From: Tetrapyrgos nigripes
Taxonomy: Eukaryota; Basidiomycota; Agaricomycetes; Agaricales; Campanellaceae
Direction of reading: 5' to 3'
Length of the DNA: 64,000 bases
Assembly (NCBI GenBank): GCA_013368315.1
Contig: JAACJM010000109.1
Location: forward strand, 1-64,000
The notes below the pieces were generated by a model, which saw only the letters and a program-made list of their open reading frames with translations, was not told the origin of the DNA and searched no databases. Position numbers and translations under genes: made by a program. This document shows, in pieces, positions 57,200-64,000 of the stretch; within the stretch, counting starts at the first letter, position 1; each line of letters begins with the position of its first letter.

Positions 57200-57206
57200 T
57201 TTTATA
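57200..57206 (-). promoter_or_regulatory. TATA box of the cupredoxin gene
   Basis: TATAAAA on the minus strand lies 107 bp upstream of the ATG at 57093, followed by GAGCAC. The distance is normal for a fungal TATA box with a short leader. Confidence 0.5.
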
Positions 57207-57926
57207 GTCCCAAGCTTTGTGACTAAATACGCACGATTGAGGTGGTGAAACGATAAGAAAAAAAGAAGTATACTCACTTCAATACAAAAGCTTCAGGGCG
57301 CTGAACCCGAGACCCCCGCGAGTGATCAACTTCCCTTGTTCGCTGCACATGCATGCGTAATGGCGCATACCTGTGCAACATAGGGATTGTGCCAGAAATC
57401 ACAACTTTCATTGCCGAGCAATTTTCGCATAGCCTTCCGTACATGCGTGGATCGTCTGGTAGGGACACTGGCGAATTATGATGGGCGTCCACTAAGTATG
57501 TATGTGCCAAGTATGTGCGAGTCTGCGACGTCGTTTGCAGATAGCCTATATAATTGCTTGAGTCTTGGTCGTGTAGAGGCTAATGAAGCAGATTTAAAGC
57601 CGGCTTAGCCTTGAACGCCGAAGACAACGGTACTGGTACAAACATTGTCGAGGCTGTACCCCAGAAGGTCTTTTCGCGCCGCACTGAGCGTTCCTAGTTT
57701 CCTTCTCGGGGTCCTCGGGCAGGAAAACCTGCGAGTCTTGAGTGTCCACTCAACACCTTTTCTTGAGAGAAATTGATTCAACGGCCGTTTAATCATGACC
57801 TCGCTTGTATTGGCATGTATGGTAGCGTTCGCCCTAGACCGATACCTTTTTTTTAAGCAGAGATACAGTAGACCACACGTAGAGCACGAGGCCAGAAACC
57901 TTCGACGTACGTACATGCAGGACTGA
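57207..57926. other. Intergenic, no gene seen
   Basis: No domain-bearing open frame is found. GC-content is higher around 57600-57760 but the frames there lack motifs. Confidence 0.35.
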
Positions 57927-58109
57927 CTACTCATAAGGAATGTTCTCGACGTCGTGATGGTCCATGAACAAACCGAGTCTGTCACCGATTTGGCCTTGGT
58001 CGCCGACATACTCCACATAGTAATGTGTGGCTAGCCAGTACATACCCTTCTCAGTGGGCCCACAATGGCATTGATGAGTGCATTTCCAGGCAGTAATTTG
58101 CTGCTTCAT
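57927..58109 (-). CDS. Small hypothetical ORF, possibly a last exon
   Basis: The minus strand encodes 60 residues (MKQQITAWKCTHQCHCGPTE... ending HHDVENIPYE). The segment THYYVEYVGDQGQIGDRLGL has coding character, but there is no family assignment and the N-terminal part may be intron (a GGTATGT donor lies inside). It may be the end of a longer gene. Confidence 0.25.
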   Translation of the reverse strand: MKQQITAWKCTHQCHCGPTEKGMYWLATHYYVEYVGDQGQIGDRLGLFMDHHDVENIPYE

Positions 58110-58498
58110 CTTTGTCTACTAGGTTCACTGGAGATATACTCGGCCTAATCGGGTATTACTACTTCACTTCGCCCAAACTTCGCTAGCGATGTTCAAATTG
58201 TATAAGCATATGATATACAGCATAGTGTCTGATAAAAGCGAGGAATATGAAAAGATAACAGCATAACAGGATCGAAAGCCCGTAGAGTACTAAAAAGTGA
58301 AATGGATCGGAATTTAATCCAGTAGAGAAAGAGCAGGGAGATAGGTAAATGGCAATGAGGGCCTGATGCATATGAGTAACAATAAAGTGAATGAAAATGC
58401 AGAATTGGATTGTATTTGCATGAAGTTGGTTATTAGAGTTGAAGAACTGAGCTCTTGGGAAAGAGCTCTCGATTCCAGTGCCATTAGACCCAATGAAT

Positions 58499-59466
58499 CT
58501 AACTTTTCGTGTTTTCACCGCAGCTTTTTTCCCTATCAATTTCTTCCCCAGTGACTGAAGTTAACTCCTTCACGTCCCCGGCCAAGCCCTTCGTTTCCTC
58601 CTCTGCAACCTCACCTGCTGCCTCAGCCTCAGCCTCAACATCACTCGTCCCGCCAACTCTACGAATAATAGGCGAATCAATAGGTTCATACGCATAATCC
58701 CTAACCTTAATCCCCAACCTCTTCAACTCCTCATTCGCTTCTTCCGGATCATCCCAATTGACGACTTTGACGGTAAGAACAGTGTGGTCTTGAATGTCCG
58801 AGTCCGAGTCTACGCATACTTCGGTAGGGACGAGGGAAGCGGTGGATGCTGAGGCACACACAGAAGGTGAGGAGGAGGGAGAGGAGGAGGATGAGGAGGA
58901 TGGCCCAGAGAATAGGGTAGAAGGCTCCGAGGTATCGCTGTTGTCCGACTGTGGAGCTTGTGGTACGGGGACGGGAACGAAGAAAGCCTGTATCGAGTAA
59001 AATGAAATGAAAGGAGAGGAAGGGAAAGAAGGAACAGTAGTTAGTAGGATGATAAACAGCGAAATCAAGGAGAAAGTATTGGCCAGTGGTGTTTGAATGT
59101 ATGAGCACAAACGCACCTCTCCAATATCACTAAGCTGTTTCCTCGAAGGAACCTTCTTCTTGCCGTTCCAACTGGCGAGGTAGGAAGATAAATTTGACGT
59201 AGATCTAGAGATGGTCTTGAAAGGGTCACTTTGCGTAACGTAAGTCCTGAAACCTGTCGCATAGAAGAAGAAAACAGTCCGTTAATAGTCCCATTCTGGC
59301 ACCGATTCGGAAATTGAAACGGAGACGTGCTTCGATGTGCCACTCCTTCATCATCCATGTCCTTTTCTGATACTTTCGTAGGCTTCTCGACAGAGGTACG
59401 GTCCGGCGTGACGGTGGATTGCACAGATTGGGTACTGGATTTGCGGAAGATTCGTGACATTGACAT
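58499..59466 (-). CDS. Ser-rich hypothetical protein
   Basis: Three exons join in frame: MSMSRIFRKSSTQSVQSTVT (start 59466) to FQFPNR, then TYVTQSDPFKTISRSTSNLS to KQLSDIGE, then AFFVPVPVPQAPQSDNSD to the stop at 58499. The middle part SSYLASWNGKKKVPSRKQ is basic; the last exon holds a Ser run, a LTVKVVNWDDPEEANEELKR block that looks ordered, and an acidic Glu/Ala-rich tail. No known domain is recognised. The second acceptor (GTTTCAG) was selected over a nearer AG because only it keeps the frame. Confidence 0.55.
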
Positions 59467-60266
59467 TGTCGTTTGCGTTTCGTGCGCTCACAGGAAGAAG
59501 TGAGGGTGTAAGTGGTCCGCGTAAGATGATGAGAGGTTATGAGTTGAGACACGTTAATGTGGTTTTATCCTCAACTGCTATCGACGCTTTGACCTCCGTC
59601 GCTCAGTGCACGGGGCCATGGGTCATTCAGTTCAGCTTGGACCACCGCCTTAAGTGAACAGGTTATTGTCAGTGCATGCTGTATAGACCGGCACCCACAT
59701 TAAGCTATTCGTGCTTTTGTCTCGTTTAAGAATCCTTGAACTTGAGATTTTGGATGAGGACTGTTTTCAGAAAACAAAGGAAGATTATACACAAAAGGAA
59801 GGTTGAACAAAACTCAACGGTACACACCTTGACCGCGCCGAGTTCACACTTCATTCTAGTCTTGCCTGACTGTTCGTCGTCGATAGTTGAAAGCATTACC
59901 AACCCAACTAGTTCTCATCACATGGGCAGACGCGTCACGAAAGTCGCGTCGCGTCGCGTGTCCTGATCTGTAAGCACCTTGTACAGTCAGCACCCGAAGG
60001 TATCCCGAAGCCCATTGTTAAGCAATCTCCACTCGAAGTGAGTATTTCCCCAATAATTTTCAGAAGTTTATTACCGGTTTTGGACCAAAATATGGTGCAC
60101 CAGGAATATCTATCTACCGTCTATGGGGCCCCAGGTGACGAACAACTCAGCTGGGATACTACTTAAGGGACAGGGATTTGGAGTCTGCTTTTCATCACTA
60201 CTAGCAAACCACTAGTGAAGTGACCTTTTCCAGCTCCTAACCAACCAATCAACCAACCAAACCACC
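59467..60266. other. Divergent promoter region, no gene seen
   Basis: This lies between the Ser-rich gene (minus) and the GST gene (plus). It includes a CGCGT repeat near 59942-59960 and, directly before the GST ATG, a CCAATCAACCAACC stretch typical of fungal leaders. Confidence 0.4.
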
Positions 60267-61211
60267 ATGACTCTCAAAATATACGGCTACCATAACTCCA
60301 CCTGTAGCAAACGCGTCGCTGTTGTGCTCTACTCAAAGAAGATCCCACACGAATTTATCCCTGTCGACATTGTCACCGCCAAGGAAAACCGTTCGGCCGA
60401 GTTCCTCGAGAAACAACCTTTTGGGCAGGTTCCTATACTCGAAGACGATGAAGAGGGAATTCGTCTTTATGAATCTAGGGCCATTTGTCGATATCTCGAG
60501 GGAAAGTATCCGGATAAAGGCCCGAAGTTGATTCCAAGCGACTCGGACAAGAAGGGAAAAGCGATGTTCGAGCAGGCTGCGTCTACTGAAGCAGCGAATT
60601 TTGATCCGTATGCGAGCAAGGCGGCTTTTCAAACGGTGATTAGGAAGTAAGTGGTTCTGTTTTGACACAGGACTTGTAAGTAATTGGAGATGTACTGACG
60701 GTGGACACTCCGCAGGATTTTCAGTATCCAGACCTTTAATAAGGAGGTATACGATGAAGCAGTTGCGATGCTCAGTAAGAAGCTCGATGGGTACGAAAAG
60801 ATCCTGGCGAAGCAGAAATTTTTGGCTGGAGATGTTAGTTTACGGTTTCCTCCTTCTTTAGTTCAAGTATTCAGATTACTGATTCGTGATCCATACTTTC
60901 TTTAACAGGAAATCACCCTCGCGGATCTCTTCCACCTTTCATACGGAACTGCTCTTACTGTCGGTGGATGCGATCTTTTGACGACCAAGGGGCCTAATGT
61001 CAAGAGGTGCGTTGATTCAAGTTATCAGCATTCATCTCCGTTCCTGACTCAGATACCTATCTGCTCTTTCCAACGTGCACATAATGTGGAATTGGAATTA
61101 TGCAGATGGTGGACCACCATCTCCTCTCTTCCCGCTTGGCAAACAGTGAAGGACGAGGTTCCTGTTGGTGTCGTGAATTTCGAAGAGGAGAGTCAGAAAT
61201 CAAGGTTCTAA
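60267..61211 (+). CDS. Phi-like glutathione S-transferase
   Basis: Four exons (60267-60646, 60716-60833, 60909-61006, 61106-61211) give 233 residues. The catalytic Ser region is NSTCSKRVAVVLYSKK, the cis-Pro loop is QPFGQVPILEDD, and YESRAICRYLEGKYP has the glutathione-binding Glu-Ser. The helical domain keeps LDGYEKILAKQKFLAGDEIT and LADLFHLSYG, then WWTTISSLPAWQTVKDE. All family landmarks are conserved, more so than in the paralog at 47135, so this is the better candidate for a fully active enzyme in detoxification of electrophiles. Confidence 0.93.
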
Positions 61212-62279
61212 GTAGTGATTGAAGAGAAGGTCCTAAATTTGCATATAAATGTGATCATTGTTCAAGTTGAAGACTCGTGAAGAATTTCAAGTTATAGAGT
61301 TAAACCCTCCTTATAAAATCCTAGGCTTTCTCTAAGAAACAAAGCTAATTAAGGTACAGGCACAGTCAATATATATTATACGCATCGACTTGCAACTCAT
61401 CTGTTCATCAGCGCCTGATACTCTACCCACTCTTCCATACTGTCATTGAAGGTAAGTCGGTGATCATGAACGCAACTTGCCAGCGAGCGACCTATATATA
61501 CCCGCTCATCCGTCCCGGTGAAGGCGAGGCGACGAGCGTCGAGCGTTATCATGAGTACATATGGGCTACCTGATACTTACTCTAATGCCTGTGAGCGCGA
61601 TCATCTACCAGTGTGCGGCATATATATCCGCTCATCCGAAGGCGACGGGCGGTGGTACTACGACTCAGGTTTTAAGTAGCTATGTAGGACATATGGGTAT
61701 GGGCCTTTGATTTCGCCGAACCACTGAATCTGTAATTGTTGGGGCTTACATTATGGAAGCACTTGTGATCACACGAACGCGCTCATAGCTCAGAAGTTTG
61801 AATTATTAAGCGTGCCAATTGAGTGGAATAGACAGGTACCGAAGATAGGATTCGGAACCGGGCTGGAGGCGATTTTGGCAGTAATTTCCGCGGGCTCATG
61901 TTTCCTATTTTGGAAATATGCCGGGCCGCCCGAAGTTTTGATCTTAGTGTGCTTAACTCCACGTCTCCATTTCTTCATATCTCTGGGAACCGACTTGGAA
62001 GCGACGACTCAAAATTATCCTGGATGAGCCTGCTCGAAGAGAAAAGAGTCTAAGAGAACAAAGGAAAGATAAATTCAGCCGAGGCTGTCCACGTGGCAAA
62101 CAATAAGTTGGTGGGTCGCCTTGATAAATCACACACAGCCGCACAGCTTGCATTAAGTATTGACACATGCCGTTCTATTCATTCTTTCCTCCCTTCTTCA
62201 ACCAACTCACGGCCGACGCAGCAACGACCCACACGACGAGCTCTTAAAGCTCAGTAACGACTACTCTTCTCCCCTGACG
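61212..62279. other. Intergenic with repeated TATATCCGCTC motif
   Basis: No gene is supported. TATATACCCGCTCATCCG near 61492 and TATATATCCGCTCATCCG near 61622 are similar repeats that share the TATCCGCTC core with the MITE at 18463 and the hairpin at 19811. Confidence 0.4.
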
Positions 62280-63950
62280 ATGAGCTCACCTTACCGCTCG
62301 CATTCCCCCTCTCCCTCTTCTGCTCTTTCCAGTACTGTCTATCTTCACAGTAACACCGACAATGGCAGCGCCAACGTCAGCAGAAACCCCAGTAGCGCAG
62401 GAAGGGGAAGGAGCCTCTCACCTGCACCTGTACAATATGCAAACCACTATCTCGACCCTTTCGCTCCAACTGCAGAGGAAGGACCGACGCCGAAATCTGC
62501 CAAATCTGTGCAATTCGCGGATAGACCCGCAAGCGAGTCGACGTTGTATGATAGAGGACGGTCAGGACCTGCTACTCCGATTAGTCCTGGGATGAAGCAT
62601 CGGTCGATACGAGATTCGACGCATCTGATACCGACCCCGTTGCTGACAGTAAGAATAAGAAATTTGTGAGTGTTTTTCGAGTTTGTGCGCTTAGAAGTTG
62701 ACCAAGTCGTCGTAGCATCCACTCTCCTTGAGACTTCCAATTGCCTTTGGAATACCGATCATGATGTTTGCGTTGGGGATAGGACTAGAGGTTGGGCTAT
62801 ATTTCTCAAATAGGGATAATGGTACGTTTTCACGTTGTCGTCCTATCTTCCTCTATTCACTTGCCTTGTCCTCGTGTTAGGGTTTGCCGTACCGAAAAAA
62901 AAACGTTCTATCGTTTGCTTCTCAATCATTCCTACTTGTGCGTGTAGTCCTTCTTCCTCGTCTTCATCCATGTGCGCGCTTTCCGAGTCAATAACTGACT
63001 GAGATCTTAACTCACCTTGGTTTCACCTGTCTCTGCATCTCTGGATAACCATCCTCCACGTCGAATTACTTGTCTCCATGGTCCCCTTCGCATCGCTATG
63101 TGCCCTATTTGGATGCAATTGGGCGGTGACCGTTCACAAATTGGCCCTAAATTGGTTACTATAGTCCATAGTGCCAACCTTATTCGTTGTCCCGGTTGCA
63201 ATCGCATGGCGCGAGTTGGACTGGTATGTTCGGGACCTGCAACCCTACGTCATCATGTCGAAAGGAAACGCAGTGCCCGAGGAAAGTGTGTTATTAGACT
63301 ACGTACGTTATTAGATTTCGTCAGTGCTTTCAAACGAATTACTGACCAGGCTCTATTTTTACTCATGTGTCTCCAGATCTCGATAGGGTAAGATTTTACA
63401 ATCCCTACCCAATCCGTCTCGAGCTAATCTATATTATATCCTTACTAGCTCCGGCTTTGCCATGCTTAACTCTCTTAAATTCAAACATCGCCTTGTTTTC
63501 TGGTCAAGTGCCATGGCAATGGCAACTTACCTATTCCAACCCCTTGCGGCATCCATCTTCTCTATCCAACAACTCGACCGAACCTGGGATTCCACAGCCA
63601 ACTCCATTAAACAGCTCAGCGTAAACACCCCTGACATCATCACTCTCAGTCCTTTCGTCGCAGCAGCTGGTTTTGCCGACGCATCCGTTTCAAATGGGTT
63701 GGGTGATCCCCCTTTCGTCTTGAATGGCTGGGCAGTCGCAGAGTTTGTCTTCCCAACGGATCCGTTATTAAACGGAAGCATGATTGTCAATACAACGGCT
63801 ATTCAAACCAATCCTCAGTGTCAAAACCCTTCAGAGACGCCTACCGTACTACCTGTGTCGGGCTCGTCGTCGTTTCAAATTGTGGGGACGGTGACAAAGA
63901 TACCTGGGTTGCCTGAAGGGTGTAAGCAGAGTGTACAATTCGATCCGAAT
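62280..63950 (+). CDS. DUF3433-type membrane protein, 5' part (continues beyond right edge)
   Basis: A disordered Ser/Pro-rich N-terminus (MSSPYRSHSPSPSSALSST) fills exon 1 (62280-62648). Exon 2 (62716-62821) encodes the first membrane helix LRLPIAFGIPIMMFALGIGL. Exon 3 from 62881 starts GFAVPKK and then meets a run of nine A; the expected continuation NVLSFASQSFLL needs one A fewer. Next come PTLFVVPVAIAWRELDWYVR and NAVPEESVLLDY, an 11-nt exon (63377-63387), and a long exon from 63449 with KHRLVFWSSAMAMATYLFQP. The last visible codon before a GTAGGT donor is near 63950. This matches the beginning of fungal DUF3433 proteins, large polytopic proteins of unknown function. The frameshift may be a sequencing error or real. 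Confidence 0.7.
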
Positions 63951-64000
63951 GTAGGTGTCTTGCTTGTGGATGTGGACTGACGTCTTGTGATGCTAAACTT

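Noticed and set aside
61790..62160. Short ORFs on both strands before the DUF3433 gene
   Set aside because: Overlapping opposite-strand frames without motifs; treated as intergenic.
1..64000. CRISPR array, prophage or bacterial operon
   Set aside because: No direct-repeat/spacer pattern and every confident gene is intron-rich and fungal.

Overview
The window looks like a chromosomal segment of a basidiomycete fungus, most likely an Agaricomycete. Genes are split by many short GT-AG introns (about 45-75 nt), some exons are only 8-13 nt long, and the gene families (Phi-like glutathione transferases, fungal 7TM proteins, DUF7137, DUF3433, F-box proteins, GPI-anchored double cupredoxins) are typical of that group. 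No prokaryotic or viral signature is present.

Left part (1-20.3 kb) is rich in mobile elements. It holds a degenerate repeat-associated ORF (1-632), a Tc1/mariner element with about 210-bp inverted ends (2818-4442) abutting the C-terminal half of a PIF1-type helicase, a USP-like cysteine protease domain once fused to that helicase (5533-6720), tRNA-derived SINE-like repeats, a 5'-truncated Ty1/copia element with its 3' LTR (16.1-18.2 kb), and several MITE-like inverted repeats. Between them lie an Old Yellow Enzyme-like gene (8189-9858) that has lost the usual active-site residues and two divergent paralogs of a fungal seven-helix membrane protein: one wrecked by a 490-bp inverted-repeat insertion plus a frameshift and a stop, the other intact.

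Middle part (20.4-47 kb) is gene-dense and mostly intact: DUF7137 protein, mitochondrial Lon protease, initiator tRNA-Met, membrane-anchored pepsin-like protease, F-box/nucleotidyltransferase-like protein, a CDF metal transporter with manganese-type motifs divergent from an Nramp manganese/iron transporter, a secreted berberine-bridge-type FAD oxidase, an F-box protein and a monocarboxylate-type MFS transporter. The CDF/Nramp pair suggests a small metal-homeostasis module (efflux or sequestration plus uptake) sharing one 2-kb intergenic region.

Right part (47-64 kb) has two Phi-like glutathione transferase genes (plus a GST exon fragment at 42.8 kb), a pogo-type transposase with a broken RGG-rich tail, a probable mitochondrial protein of unknown function, a two-domain cupredoxin with GPI signal, a Ser-rich hypothetical protein and the 5' part of a DUF3433 membrane protein that runs off the right edge. 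All exon models were assembled by hand from splice signals and reading-frame continuity; family names come from memory of the families and no database was searched.
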